A stretch of 64,000 nucleotides of DNA, from positions 7,086,074-7,150,073 of the forward strand of contig ML664157.1 of assembly GCA_007570785.1 (NCBI GenBank), written 5' to 3'. The translations under genes were made by a program, and so were the position numbers. The notes under the pieces were generated by a model. The model made no database searches, was not told the origin of the DNA, and saw only the letters and a program-made list of their open reading frames with translations. How positions within the stretch are numbered: the stretch's first letter is position 1; each line of letters starts with the position of its first letter. Of the stretch, positions 33,465 to 45,488 are shown in pieces. This stretch comes from Antilocapra americana (lineage: Eukaryota; Chordata; Mammalia; Artiodactyla; Antilocapridae).

Positions 33465-35465
33465 CCCATTTATGATTAAAACTCTTCAAAAAATGGGCAT
33501 AGAAGGAAACTACTTCAATATAGTATAGGCCATATATGATGAGCCTGCAGAGCACAGTGTTCTCAATGGTTAAAAACTGAAAGCATTCCCCTCGAAAATC
33601 AAGAACAAGACAAAAGATCCACTTACACCACTATTATTCAACATAGTTCTGGAAGTCCTAGTTACAGTAATCAGAGAAGAAAAAGAAATAAAAGGAATCC
33701 AGTTCAGAAAAGAAGTAAAAAATAAGAAGTAAAGTGCTCACTGTTTGCAGATGACATGATACTGTATATAGAGAACCCTAAAGATATTATCAGAAAATTA
33801 CTAGAGCTAATCAGTAAATTTAGCAAAGTTGAAGGATACAAAATCAATACACAGAAGTCACTTGCATTTCTATATACTAACAATGAAAAATCAGAAAGAG
33901 AAATTAAGGAATCAATCCCATTCACCATTGTAACGAAAAGAATTAAATATCTAGGAATAAACTTACCCAAGGAGACAAAAGAACTGTACACAGAAAATTA
34001 TAAGACTCTAATGAAAAAAATCAAAGATGATATAAAAAGAAAGAGAGATATTCCATGTTCCTGGGTAAGAAGAATCGATATTGTGATGATGACTATACTA
34101 CGAAATGCAATCTACAGATTCAATGCGATCCCTATAAAATTACAAATGATATTTTTCACAGAACTTGAATAAAAAAATTCACAATTCAAATGGAAACACA
34201 AAAGACCCTGAGTAGCCAAAGCAATCTTGAGAAAGAAGAATGGAGCTAGAAGAATCAACTTTCCTGATTTCAGATTATACTACAAAGCTACAGCCATCAA
34301 GACAGTATGTTACTGGCACAAAAACAGAAATATAGACCAATGGAACAAGATAGAAAGCCCAGAAATAAACCCATGCACCTATGGGTACCTTATTTTTGAC
34401 AAAGGAGGCAAGAATATAAAATAGGGCAAAGACAGCCTCTTCAGTAAATGGTGCTGGGGAAACTGGACAGCTACATGTAAAGGAATGAAATTAGAACACT
34501 TCCTAACACCATACATGAATATAAACTCAAAATGGATTAAAAACCTAAATGTAAGACCAGAAACTATAAAAAAAATCTTAGAGGAAAACATAGGCAGGAC
34601 ACTCGATGACATAAATCAAAGCAAGATCCTCTATGACCCAACTCCTAGAGTAATGGAAATAAAAACAAAAGTAAACAAGCAGGACCTGATTAAACTTAAA
34701 GCTTTTGCACAGCAAAGGAAACTATAAGCAAGGTGAAAAGGCAAACCTGTGAATGGGAGAAAATAACAGCAAATGAAACAACTGACAAAGGATTAATTTC
34801 CAAAATATACAAGCAGCTCATACAAATCAATACCAGAAAAACAAAGTGCCCAGAAAACGTGGGGAAAGGACCTAACCAGACATTTCTGCAAAGAAGACAT
34901 ACAGATGTCTAACAAACACATGAAAAGATGCTCATCATCTCTCATTATTAGAGAAATGCAAATTAAAATTACAATGAGATATCGTCTCGCACCAGTTAGA
35001 ATGGCTATCATCAAAAAGTCTACAAACAATAAATGCTGGAGAGAGTGTAGAGAAAAGGGAATGCTCTTGCACTGTTGGTGGGAATGTAAATGGATACAGC
35101 CACTATGGAAGATGGTATGGAGATTTCTTAAGAAACTAGGAATAAAGGCACCATATGACCCAGCAATCCCACTCCTAGGCATATACCCTGAGGAAACCAA
35201 AATTGAAAAATACCCATGTATCCCATTGTTCTTTGTAGCACTATTTACAATAGCTAGAACATGGAAGCAACCTAGATGTCCATTGGCACTTGAATGGATA
35301 AAGAAGTTGTGATACATATACACAATGAAATATTACTAAGCCATAAAAATGAATACATCTGAGTCAGTTCTAATGAGGTGGATGAACCTATACCTGTTAT
35401 ACAGAGTGAAGCAAGTCAGAGGGAAGGATAAATATCATATTCTAACATATATATATGGAATCTAA
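33465..35465 (+). pseudogene. L1 ORF2 remnant (reverse transcriptase to C-terminus)
   Basis: The first 270 bp carry several stops. The catalytic box LFADD is intact at 33741-33755. The longest frame is 33756-34172, with [20 protein letters not shown] and [12 protein letters not shown]. Later blocks at 34227-34424, 34485-34727 and 34905-35312 keep the thumb and cysteine-rich regions (LLHCWWECK). A TGA replaces a conserved tryptophan codon near 35310, before the usual stop at 35463-35465. At least four frame breaks make it non-functional. Confidence 0.9.
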
Positions 35466-35596
35466 AAAATGGTACTAAAGAATTTATTTACAGGGCAGCA
35501 GTGGATAAACAGACATAGAGGATAGACTTATGGACATGGGTATAGGAGAGGAGAGGGCAAGAGTACAGAAAGAGTAACATAGAAAATTACATTTAA

Positions 35597-38012
35597 TTCT
35601 GTTCAGTTGTTCAGTCATGTCTGACTCTTTGCAACCCCATAGACTGCAGCATGTCAGGTGTCCCTGTCCATCACCAATTCCCGGAGTTTACTCAAACTCA
35701 TGTCCATTGAGTCCGTGAGGCCATCCAACCATTTCATCTTCTGTCATCCCTTTCTCCTCCTGCCTTCAATATTTCTCAGCATTAGGATATTTTTAAACAA
35801 GTCAGTTCTTCACATTAGGTGGCCAAAGTATTGGAGTTTCAGCTTCAACATCAGTCCTCCCAATGAATAGTCAGGACTGATTTCTCTTATGATGGACTGG
35901 TTGGATCTCCTTGCTGTCCAAGGGACTATTAAGAGTCTTCTCCAACACCACAGTTCCAAAGCATCAATTCTATGGTGTTCATGTTTCCTTATAGTCCAAC
36001 TCTCACATCCATACATGACAACCGGAAAAACCATAGCCTTGACTAGACAGATCTTTGTTGGCAAAGTAATGTCTCTGCTTTTTAACAAGCTGTCTAGGTT
36101 GGTCATAGCTTTGCAACCAAGCAGCAGTTTCTTTTAATTTCATGGCTGTAATCACCATCTGCAGTGATTTTGGAGCCCCCCCAAAATAAAGCCTCTAACT
36201 GTTTCCATTGTTTCTCCGTCTATTTGCCGTGAAGTGATGGGACCGGATGCCATAATCTTAGTTTTCTGAATGTTGAGTTTTAAGCCAACTTTTTCACTCT
36301 TTTCTTTCACTTTCATCAAGAGGCTCTTTAGTTGTTCTTCACTTTCTGCCATAAGGTTGGTGTCATCTGCATGTCTAACGTTATTGATATTTCTCCCAGC
36401 AATCTTGATTCAAGCTTATGCTTCCTCCAGCCCAGTGTTTCTCATGATGTACTCTGCATATAAGTTAAATGAGCAGGGTGACAATATACAGCCTTGACGT
36501 ACTCCTTTTCCTATTTGGAAGTAGTGTGTTGTTCCATGTCCAGTTATAACTGTTGCTTCCTGAACTGCATACAGGTTTCTCAAGAGGCAGGTCAGGTGCT
36601 CTGGTATTCTCACTTCTTTCAGAATTTTCCACAGTTTATTGTGATCCACACAGTCAAAGGCTTTGGTATAGTCAATAAAGCAGAAATAGATGTTTTTCTG
36701 GAACTCTCTTGCTTTTTCAATGATCCAGTGGATGTTAGCAATTTGATCTCTGGTTCATCTACCTTTTCTAAAACCAGCCTGAACATCTGGAAGTTCATGG
36801 TTTACATATTGCTGAAGTCTGGCTTGGAGGATTTTGAGCATTACTTTATTAGTGTGTGAGATGAGTGCAATTGTGCAGTAGTTTGAGCATTCTTTGGCAT
36901 TGCCTGTTTTTGTGACTGGAATGAAAACTGACCTTTTCCAGCCCTGTGGCCACTGCTTAGTTTTCCACATTTGCTGACATATTTAGTGCAACACTTTCAC
37001 AGCATTACCTTTCAGGATTTGAAATAGCTCAAATGGAATTCCAACACCTCGTCTCGCTTTGTTCATAGTGATGCTTCCTAAGGCCCACTTGACTTTGCAT
37101 TCCAGGATGTCTGGCTCTAGGTGAGTGAGCACACCATTGTGATTGTCTGGGTCATGAAGATCTTTTTTGTATGGTTCTTCAGTGTATTCTTGCCACCTCT
37201 TCTTAATATCATCTTCTTCTGTTAGGCCCATACAATTTCTGTCCTTTATTGAGCACATCTTTGCATGAAATGTTCCCTTGGTATCTCTGATTTTCTTGAT
37301 GAGATCTGTAGTCTTTCCCATTCTGTTGTTTTCCTCTATTTTTTTGCATTTTTTGCTGAGGAAGGCTTTCTTGTTTCTGTTTGCTATTTATTCTCTGGAA
37401 CTTAGCATTCAAATGGGAATATCTTTCCTTTTTTCCTTTGCTTTTCACTTCTCTTCTTTTCATAGCTATTTATAATGCCTCCTCAGAGAGCCTTTTTTTT
37501 TTTTTTACATTTCTTTTCTTGGGAATGGTCTTGATCCTTGTCTCCTGTATAGTGTCACGAACCTCCATCCATAGTTCTTCAGGCACTCTGTCCATCAGAT
37601 CTAGTTCTTTAAGTCTATTTTTCACTTCTACTGTATAATCATAAGGGATTTGATTTGGGTCATACCTGAATGGTCTAGTGGTTTTCCCTACTTTATTCAA
37701 TTTAAGTCTGAATTTGATAATAAGGAATTCATGATCTGAGCCACAGTCAGTTCCCGGTCTTGTTTTTGCTGACTGTATAGATATTCTCCATCTTTGGCTA
37801 CAAAGAATATAATCAATATGATTTCAGTGTTGGCCATCTGGTGATGTCTATGTGCAGAGTCTTCTCTTGTGTTGTTGGAAGAGGGTGTTTGCTATGACCA
37901 GTTTGTTCTTTCAACAAAACTCTATTAGCCTTTGCCCTGCTTCATTCTGTACTCCAAGGCCAAATTTGCCTGTTACTCCAGGTGTTTCTTACCTTCCTGC
38001 TTTTGCATTCCA
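35597..38012 (-). mobile_element. BovB LINE, about 2.4 kb, 5'-truncated inside the endonuclease
   Basis: The 3' end is at 35597 (tail 'gttcagttgttcag'). Going up in coordinate are the C-terminal domain, the reverse transcriptase (about 36150-36980), the linker (36983-37463 and 37470-37700) and the end of the endonuclease (37700-38010). It is the longest BovB here. It stops abruptly at 38012 against another BovB. Confidence 0.92.
35810..37700 (-). pseudogene. BovB ORF remnant (linker, reverse transcriptase, C-terminus)
   Basis: The coding blocks, in order on the minus strand, are 37700-37470 (YDYTVEVKNRLKELDLMDR), 37463-37209, 37321-36983, 36970-36755, 36649-36416 (MDHNKLWKILKE, QGCILSPC), 36352-36152 (LKSLLMKVKEKSEK) and 36106-35810. 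The catalytic box reads HADD rather than YADD (about 36362-36375). Multiple frameshifts. Confidence 0.88.
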
Positions 38013-38581
38013 GGATCTCCCAGAGTTTGCTCAGACTCATGCCCATTGAGTGAATGATGCTATCTAAGCCTATCAACCTCTGCTGCCCTCTTCTCCTTTT
38101 GCCTTCAATCTTTCCCAGCATCATGATCTTTTCCATTGAGTCAGCTCTTCTCATCAGGTGGCCAAAATATTGGAGTTTTAGCATCAGTCCTTCTAATGAA
38201 TATTCAGGGTTGATTTCCTTTGCAATTAACTGGTTTGATCTCTTTGCTGTCCAAGGGACTCTCAAGAGTTTTCTCTAGCACCATAATTCAAAAGCATCAA
38301 GTCCTTAGTGCTCAACCTTCTTTACATCCAACTCTCACATCTGTGCGTGACTGCTGGAAAAACATAGCTTTGATTATTTGAATCTTTGTTGGCAAAATAA
38401 TGTCTCTGGTTTTTAATATGCTGTCTAGGTTTGTTACAGTTTTCCTTTCAAGGAGCAAGTGCCTTTTAATTTCATGGCTGCAGTCACTGTCTGCAGTGAT
38501 TTTGGAGTCCAAGAAAATAAAATGTTACTGTTTCCACTTTTTCCCTTTCCATTTGTCTTGAAATGATGGGACCGGATGCCA
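38013..38581 (-). mobile_element. Second BovB LINE, 3' part (extreme 3' end missing)
   Basis: It begins at 'tctcccagagtttgctc', so the last about 80 bases and tail of a BovB are lost exactly where the neighbouring BovB ends. Coding is decayed. It is interrupted at 38582 by a short L1 and resumes at 38715. Confidence 0.88.
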
Positions 38582-38714
38582 TGGAATCGGGAGGGAGGCG
38601 GGATGGGGTTTCTGGAAGGTGGACACGTGTATACCCATGGTGGATTCATGTCAAAGTATGGCAAAACCAACACAATAATGTAAATAAAATAATTAATTAA
38701 TTAAAAAAATAAAT
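38582..38714 (+). mobile_element. Short L1 3' UTR insertion
   Basis: The last about 130 bases of a ruminant L1 ('gtggattcatgtcaaagtat', 'ggcaaaaccaacacaata') with an A-rich tail at about 38686-38714. Severely 5'-truncated. Confidence 0.88.
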
Positions 38715-38920
38715 TTCGAGCCAGCTTTTCCACTCTCTTCTTTCACCCTCAACAAGAGGCTCCTTCATGTCTCTTCATTTTCTACCACTAAGGTGGTGTC
38801 ATCTGCATATCTGATTCTTCTCTTGGCAATCTTTATTCCAGCCTGTGATTCATCCAACCTGGCATTTAGCATGATGTATGCTACTTATAAATTAAACAAA
38901 CAGGGTGACAATATACAGCC
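38715..38920 (-). mobile_element. Second BovB LINE, continuation
   Basis: It resumes at 'tcgagccagcttttccactc' and covers the reverse transcriptase around the catalytic box, then ends near 'gacaatatacagcc'. About 24 bases of BovB are missing at the junction with the L1. Confidence 0.85.
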
Positions 38921-40064
38921 TTTTCTATTAAATCTACACTTATGTAATTCTTTGGAATTTTATGGTCCAGCAACAATTTGGTAGATTAGATAAGTATGAT
39001 TCCCACTCTTTTGCTGTTGGAATTTCAGCATCATTCTTTCTGTCTGGTTTTAGGTGCTTGAGTTTTCTCCTATAGACTCTCGCCCAGCTCTTGCCATTTA
39101 TTTTCCTTCTTCAAATTAGTTTCTTATGACCAAGAAAAAGCAAATACCTTTTGCTACCATGTGGAAGTTTCTTCTCTCTGCCCTATTTTATTTCAGTTAA
39201 GGTCAATATTGGTGATGTCTACATAATATCTCTTACTGGCAAAAGAAAGAACAGTTGTCAGCTTAGCCTTGAACTGACCACAGGCTTTTCTCTATTAACC
39301 CAGTCTAACACTTTTTCTTGTTGGCTTCTATATAGACCTCATATTTTATTTTGTTTATAATTCAGTTTGTTCAAGCATCATTGGAAGCATTTGCAAGTTA
39401 CTTAATTTAAAAAAAAATTATAAAGCAGAAGTGCTCATTTATCTTGGGAGACATCAAAATGCCTTACTGGTTTCACAGCCCTCTATCAACCCACATCCTC
39501 TTTCTGTATTTATGGCCAATTCTAATCATATATAAAGGATAAAATAAAACTTATCTTTAGAATGTACAATTGAATATTAAAATTAGTGAGAATACAGATT
39601 TTCTAACAAGTTTGAATTCATAGTACTTAAGAAAATCACTTTACTTTCACCACTTTGCACATAATTTTAACTGAAGATAAAAAGCTAGATTTTTAAAAAA
39701 TTCTAAAAAGATTTATAAAAACTTGATTTTCTTTCTATTTATCTTTTAGATTAATATTGTTTTGGTGAAACCTTTTGCTTATGATTGCACATTACTGAGA
39801 TTATAAAAATAATACTTCCTAAAGTCAATCTCAAGATTTGCAGACATTATAGTGTTGCTATAAATTTTCTTGGTGGGGAGACTTGCTCAAATTTTCTCCC
39901 ATCATTATCTCACTAAATAACAATTTCATGGATCTTTCTTCAGAGAACTTGCTCCAGAAATGCATGCTTTTTATCAGGAAGGCTTTAAATACATTGACAT
40001 TGATCACAATTGAAGCATTTTAAATAAACATAAGTGATCATTCCCTGCAGTTGAAAGTCCTTCT
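38921..40064. other. Unassigned AT-rich DNA
   Basis: No repeat or gene recognised. Confidence 0.5.
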
Positions 40065-40310
40065 TCCTCTCTCCTCACTTCCTCTTCAACCATATCTAAA
40101 CTATCAACAAATTATGTGGCCTCTTTCTTTACCTTGTGTCAAGGTCATGGCAGCTTTTCATTGTCTCAGTCTAAAATCCATCTCTCTCCGAATGAAATCC
40201 AAAGTCCTCACATTAAACAATATGACTTAAGTAACTTGGGTTCCCTTCTACCTCTCCAGTCTCTTCTCCCACCACTCTCCCCTTAGCTCTCACTTGGCCT
40301 CCTTCCTGTT

Positions 40311-40987
40311 CAGTTCAGTTCAGTTGCTTAGTCTTGTCTGACTCTTTGTGACTCCATAGACTGTAGCATGCCAGGCTTCCCTGTCCATCATCATCTCCCG
40401 GAGCTTGCTCAAACTCATGTCCATCAGGTCAGGGATGCCATTTAAACATCTCACCTTCTGTCGTCCCCTTCTCCCTCCTTCAGTCTTTCCCAGCATCAGG
40501 GGCTTTTATAATGAGTCAGTTCTTCACATCAGGTGGCCAAGTATTGGAGCTTCAGCTTCAGCATCAGTCCTTCCAATAAATATTCAGAATTGATTTTCTT
40601 TAGGATTGACTGGTTGGATCTCCTTGCAGTCCAAGGGACCCTCAAGAGTCTTCTACAAGTCCACAGTTTGAAAGCATCAATTCTTCAGTGCTCACCTTTC
40701 CTTATGGTCCAACTCTCACATTCATACATGACTACTGGAAAAACCATAGCTTTGATTAGATGGACCTTTGTTGGCAAAGTAATGTCTCTGGTTTTAATAA
40801 GCTGTCTAAGTTGCTCTTAACTTTTCTTCCAAGGAGCAGGTATCTTTTAATTTCATGGCTGCAGTCACCACCTGCAGTGATTTTGGAGCCCAAGGTAATA
40901 AAGTCTGTCACTGTTTCCATTGTTTCCCATCTATTTGCCATGAGGTGATAGGACTAGATGCCATGATCTTAGTAATCTAGCCATGAT
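40311..40987 (-). mobile_element. BovB LINE 3' part nested in L2
   Basis: The tail is 'cagttcagttcagttgctta' and the body extends to just short of the catalytic box. ccttcctgtt at 40301-40310 and ccttgttgtt at 40988-40997 (8 of 10 match) may be the decayed target-site duplication. Confidence 0.9.
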
Positions 40988-41094
40988 CCTTGTTGTTAGC
41001 TGAACCCATAACCACTCCAATTACTGCACTGTCTGTTTCTTCTTCCTGAAACCATTCCCCTGAAGAGACTTGAAACTCACTCTCTCACTTTTTA

Positions 41095-41392
41095 AAATGT
41101 TTTTATTATATATTGGAGTATAGTTGGTTAACAATGTTGTGTTAGTTTCAGGTATACAGCAAAGTGACTCAGTTATACATATACATATATCTATTATTTT
41201 TCAAATTCTTTTCCCATTTAGGTCATTACAGATTATTGAGTAGGATTCCCTGTGCTATAGAATAGATCCTTGTTGGTTATCTATTTTAAATACAGCAGTG
41301 TGTACATGTCAATCCCAAATTTCCTAACTATCCCTCCCTCCCACTCGTCCCCTCAACCATAAACTCTGTCACTTCTCATACATTACTGCTTA
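41095..41392 (-). mobile_element. Older L1 3' UTR fragment
   Basis: 'gagtatagttggttaacaat', 'gtatacagcaaagtgactca' and 'gttggttatctattttaaat' are the antisense 3' UTR of artiodactyl L1s. Confidence 0.82.
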
Positions 41393-41654
41393 AATTTGCC
41401 ATATTAGTGATGCCTTTTCAGATCACTCCTCATAAAATAAAGCAGCACATCAGCCTATATCCCCATCAGCATGCTCTTTCCCTATTACCTGCACTCATCA
41501 CTATTCAACCTACTATACAGAGTTAACAGATCACCATTTCTCTCTCTCTAGGATGACATCTCCATGGTGCAGGACTTTCTTTTGTTCTTTGCTGTGTTTT
41601 TTACCCAGTGCCAAGAGCAATAGCTGGAACATAGACTTCCAGGGCTCCATAATA

Positions 41655-41991
41655 CAGTCATCCCTTGGTGTCTTCAGGATATTGATTCCAGGATTCCCAT
41701 GGGTACCAAAATCTGCAGATGCTCAAAGTCCCTCAAGCATAAAATGGTATAGTATTTGCTTATCATTTCCTCCCACAGACTTAAAATCCTCTCTAGATTA
41801 CTTACTAACTATTTTAATAATAGAGTGTAAATAACTACTTAAATAATTATTAAGTGCTATGTAGATTGTTGCCTATGTGCAGCAAATTCAAGTTTTGCTT
41901 TTTGGAAATTTTTTGGAATTTTTTACCCAGTATTTTTGATCTGTGGTTGTTGAATCTGAGGATGCAGAACCGGTGGACAGGGAGAGCTGAC
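41655..41991 (+). mobile_element. MER2 (Tigger-type, non-autonomous) DNA transposon
   Basis: About 337 bp with terminal inverted repeats: cagtcatccctt at the left, and the right end reverse complements to gtcagctctccct. Interior phrases 'accaaaatctgcagatgctc' and 'ctctagattactta' match the family. A TA precedes the left end (41653-41654); the right copy has mutated. No transposase. Confidence 0.82.
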
Positions 41992-42020
41992 AGCACATGC
42001 TAAGTGAATGAATAAGTACA

Positions 42021-42555
42021 CACATGTCTTACTTTTCGTTTCAGTTCAGCCTTTTCCTTCTTGGACTCTAAGATAATACATTAATTTTGCAACTTCTTTT
42101 CCTTCTAATTTCTGCAGAAAACAGGTTTCTCATTTTGTTATCTTCTTCACTAAATTCCTGCCTCAGAGATATTTGTCAGTTGGCAAATAAACCGGGACTA
42201 TCAATTAGGCGATATGCTGAAATGCATAGGATAACATTCTATTACCTCTTATCAGTTGGATTAGACAGCATGTTAGAATAATTGGAATGAATCTCTTGAA
42301 AAGGTAGATTTTTGAACAGCTACACTGTGTTGTTTATGCTAAAGTGTGTTTTTGATTTATCCATTAGGTTTCATATCTAGAAATCTAGTCACTTAATTAT
42401 TACCTGTATTTCTGTCCTTCAGCCAGTCAAGGCTGGATCTACAATGTTGGAGTTCCTCAAGCCCAGTGTAAGGTCAAGATTTGTGGCAGCTTAGCAGTAT
42501 TGTGCATCAGTAGATAAATATTATGCACCTTCTAAGGCTGATTCTCTTTCTTTTA
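42021..42555. other. Unassigned DNA
   Basis: No recognised element. Confidence 0.5.
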
Positions 42556-42640
42556 TTTTTTTTTAATTTATTTAGTTTAATTGGAGGCTAATTACTTTAC
42601 AATATTGTAGTGGGTTTTGCAATACATTGACATGAATCAC
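42556..42640 (-). mobile_element. Short ruminant L1 3' end
   Basis: 'gaggctaattactttacaat' and 'aatacattgacatgaatca' are the terminal L1 3' UTR, with a T-rich run on its poly-A side at 42556-42575. Confidence 0.82.
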
Positions 42641-43880
42641 TTTCAATATTTGTTCAGCAGAATTAAAGGCTGAGGCTGGGTTTCTTGGAGCAAAAAAAAA
42701 AAACAACCACACTAAGAAAAGACAGCTAGAAGGCTGTCTCCTACCCATTGTCATGTACACAATTCCATTTAAGCTCCAAACTTAGACCCTAACTGGGCAA
42801 AATGACAACTTTGCTTCTGCTTTTTGTCAGGCATCTTAGGAATACCTTGTGGGATCGCAACTGTCCTATCCCAAGTAACTTAACAAAAGTCCTTTCATCT
42901 CATATTATAGTCTCACACAGAGGAGTTCTATAAATAAACCTTTTCCAGCAGGGATGGTGGATTGTTCTGTGCCCCCATAGATCGGTGTCCTGGGTCGGGC
43001 CCCAGTGGGCTGATCGCTTATTGCAGCCAGGCCAGAATCTTACAGTGCAACCTGCTATTATTAATATTTAGGAAAAGGGAGAATGTTGCTGTTCTTGTCT
43101 AAAATGACATTTCTAGCCACTCAAAATTGAATCTAATCTCGCAACTTTGCTAATTGAATTAGCCCTTCGAAATAACAAGGATTTTTATTATTATCAGGAA
43201 CAGAACTTAAGCTCCAAAAAGAAGATAGAAGCTTTTCCCCCCAAATCTAAATTAACACTTAAAGTGAAAGAAAATCATTTAACCAAGGATTGGTTAGCTA
43301 ATAAGGGAATCCATCAACTGCTGTTGTGGTTCATTACATTTGTTTTGTTTTGCTTTTCATTTGCTTTTTCTGAGCAGGTTCTAAATAACCTCCAGAGTGG
43401 CTACTGAGGAGCTTTATTCAGTCCTATGGGCCATGCCAAGGGAGTGTGGGGGATTCTATCCTGCAGAGGTCAATGCTGATAGGAGCACAAAAGCAAAGAC
43501 AGCAACGAAAGCTGGAGTGTTGGTGCCTTGATAGACATGACAAGAACGGGCAAGGACAGTGAGACAGCCAAGGTCAAAGCCCATGTAAAAGCTCAGTAAG
43601 CTTCACAGCTGCATTTGTTCACTTCTAACACCACTGTTTCCAACCAGTGAAGCTGTGTAGTGGGGAAGCTGGGCTATGTCTTAGTTTCAAAACAATAGGT
43701 TTCTCATCTATTCATGCCTTTCCTGTAGCAAACAGGAGTTGGGTTTGATAAAATTGCCTGTTTTTATCTCTTTCTTATTTTTTCATACTTGCTCAAGTAA
43801 TTTTATTTAGCACAATTCCCAGAGAAAGCATTATGTCTCATGATTATGATTACATAGATAACACCCATTTTAATTCTTAC
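42641..43880. other. Unassigned, with a GC-rich pocket at 42940-43050
   Basis: An AATAAA-containing segment, tctataaataaacc, at 42927-42940 is followed by GC-rich sequence ('gtcctgggtcgggccccagt'). This could be a remnant LTR 3' end, but I could not name it. An 86-codon plus-strand frame at 43147-43407 matches nothing I know. Confidence 0.4.
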
Positions 43881-44042
43881 TTTTATTTTTTACAGTACAT
43901 TCTGGTTAGTTATCTATTTTAAATATAATAGTGTGAACAGGTCAGTCCCAAACTCACGATCTATCCTCCCCCCCGCCCCACCCCTTAATCATGGTAACCA
44001 CAAGTTCATTCTCCAAGTCTGTAAGTCTGCTTCTGTTTTTTG
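43881..44042 (-). mobile_element. Older L1 3' UTR fragment
   Basis: 'ttagttatctattttaaata' and 'taaccacaagttcattctc' match the antisense L1 3' UTR, the same type as at 41095-41392. Confidence 0.75.
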
Positions 44043-45034
44043 AAAGAGTGGAAAAGGAAGAGGTTACTTGGACACCTGTCAACACCATGTAATTGTGTCC
44101 AGTATTGATTAGGGTCCAAATGGAGTCTCAGGACTCCTCAAGTAATCCCAAATCACCCTAAGCCCCCTGGTTCAAAAGCTGAGTGCTTTATTTCTATTCA
44201 CACTTAAATACTTCTCACTCTAAAATTAAATTAATTTTGCTGGTATTAACCCAAAAGTCAGCTGCCAGCATACTTAAATCCTCCAGCCTCTCAGGGTTAT
44301 CATTTGCTTCAAGATTTTAGTAAATTTGCTCCTAACTCCTACTCATTATAAAGTAGAAAAACCAGCCCCCACCAAAACTTGGGACTACTTAAAGTCACAA
44401 AGCTTCTGCTTCCACTGAATTCCATACATTTATCATTTTTTCCATGCTTAATCACCCCATTGAAAGTACCACAAGTCCTAAAAGCTCAGGGTATTACCAA
44501 GGTAAGGTAGTGATATTATACCACTTCACTTCATTTTTGGGTGAGCTGGCTGATTTTTCTCCTCATGAGTTATATTTGCATGCTTCTTTGTATGTCTTCT
44601 ATTTTGGGCAGTTGCCCACACATTGTGAATTTAACCTTTCTGTGTCTGAATATTTTTTCATCCTATAAATAGTCTTGACTTCTCTTCTGCATGTGATTCT
44701 TTGGAAATGATTTGATCTTTTTGGGCCTTGCTTTTAAGTTTTGTTAGATGGGATGAAAAATAAGGGTAATGCTTCCCCAACAATGAGGTAAGACATTTTT
44801 AGAATTCCAGTCGATGCCCTGTGAACTGTGAGGTTTTCTACTGAGTATAGGTGCTATTTCCAACCCTGTGTGGTCTCTGAGCATTGTTCCTTCTAACTCT
44901 TCCATGTGATTCTTTCTCTGAATTCTCATTTATGTGCTGATTACTAACTGTTGAACCTTAAGGGGAACCCTCCACAAAACTCTGGAATTTTCTCTTCTTG
45001 CAACTCTTATTACCCAAATGTCCAGTATTCTCCT
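44043..45034. other. Unassigned DNA
   Basis: About 1 kb with no recognised element or gene. Confidence 0.5.
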
Positions 45035-45120
45035 TTGTAGTTTCCCAACCAGGGATCAAAGCCAAGGCCCCTGCATTGGGAGCACAGAGCCTTAGCCACT
45101 AGGCCACCAGGAAAATCCCC
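45035..45120 (-). mobile_element. tRNA-derived SINE head (CHR-2 type)
   Basis: Antisense 'caaccagggatcaaagccaa' to 'ccactaggccaccaggaaaa'. No BovB tail. Confidence 0.8.
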
Positions 45121-45476
45121 AATATTCTACTTTGTAAAGTCTAGCTGCCTGGCTTCCCTGGACACACCATCCCATCTCTTCCACTTAGGAGTACAGCTGG
45201 CTCTGCCTGGATTTACTCTCCCTTATGCCTAATCTTCATACATGAAGCTGGAGAAATTTTAGGGCTACTTGCATTTTCCCAATTCTGACTGGTCACCATC
45301 CCCTGTTGTTGATTTTTAATGTTTTGTATGACATTGTTGCATATATTTTTTCACCTTACCTGTTTTTTGATGCAAGAGTAAAACCAACTCCTCTTATTTA
45401 ATCTTAACTAGAAGCAGAAGCCCTCTGAAGCTATATTTGAAATTAATTCTATGAACCAACTACTAATCCCTGCATT
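45121..45476. other. Possible old L1 3' UTR, otherwise unassigned
   Basis: 'ttttttgatgcaagagtaaa' and 'aactagaagcagaagccc' at 45360-45422 resemble an ancient L1 3' UTR, but the match is weak. Confidence 0.35.
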
Positions 45477-45488
45477 TACACCCTCTCT

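Larger units (their letters stand above)
32633..35593 (+). mobile_element. L1 with 5' UTR joined directly to mid-ORF2 (internal deletion)
   Basis: The element begins with an L1 5' UTR (about 830 bp, diverged YY1-type start 'aagctggtggagg' at 32640). Near 33460 it jumps into ORF2 at the reverse transcriptase. ORF1 and the ORF2 endonuclease are missing. It continues through the ORF2 C-terminus to the 3' UTR and is cut by the BovB at 35597. Confidence 0.85.
40065..42020 (+). mobile_element. L2 LINE 3' region interrupted by three later elements
   Basis: L2 pieces occur at 40065-40310 ('ccaaagtcctcacattaaac', 'cttctacctctccagtctc'), 40988-41094, 41393-41654 ('gcctatatccccatcagc', 'aatagctggaacata') and 41992-42020 ('gctaagtgaatgaataag'). 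Read together they follow one L2 3' end in order. Gaps hold a BovB, an L1 3' end and a MER2. Confidence 0.65.

Noticed and set aside
34793..35323. 176-codon minus-strand open frame
   Set aside because: Antisense shadow of the L1 ORF2 C-terminus at 34905-35312.
43430..43660. Lysine-rich stretch (GKDSETAKVKA) vaguely like the start of a histone H2A.Z pseudogene
   Set aside because: The similarity covers about a dozen residues, has stops on both sides and does not continue into the conserved histone fold.
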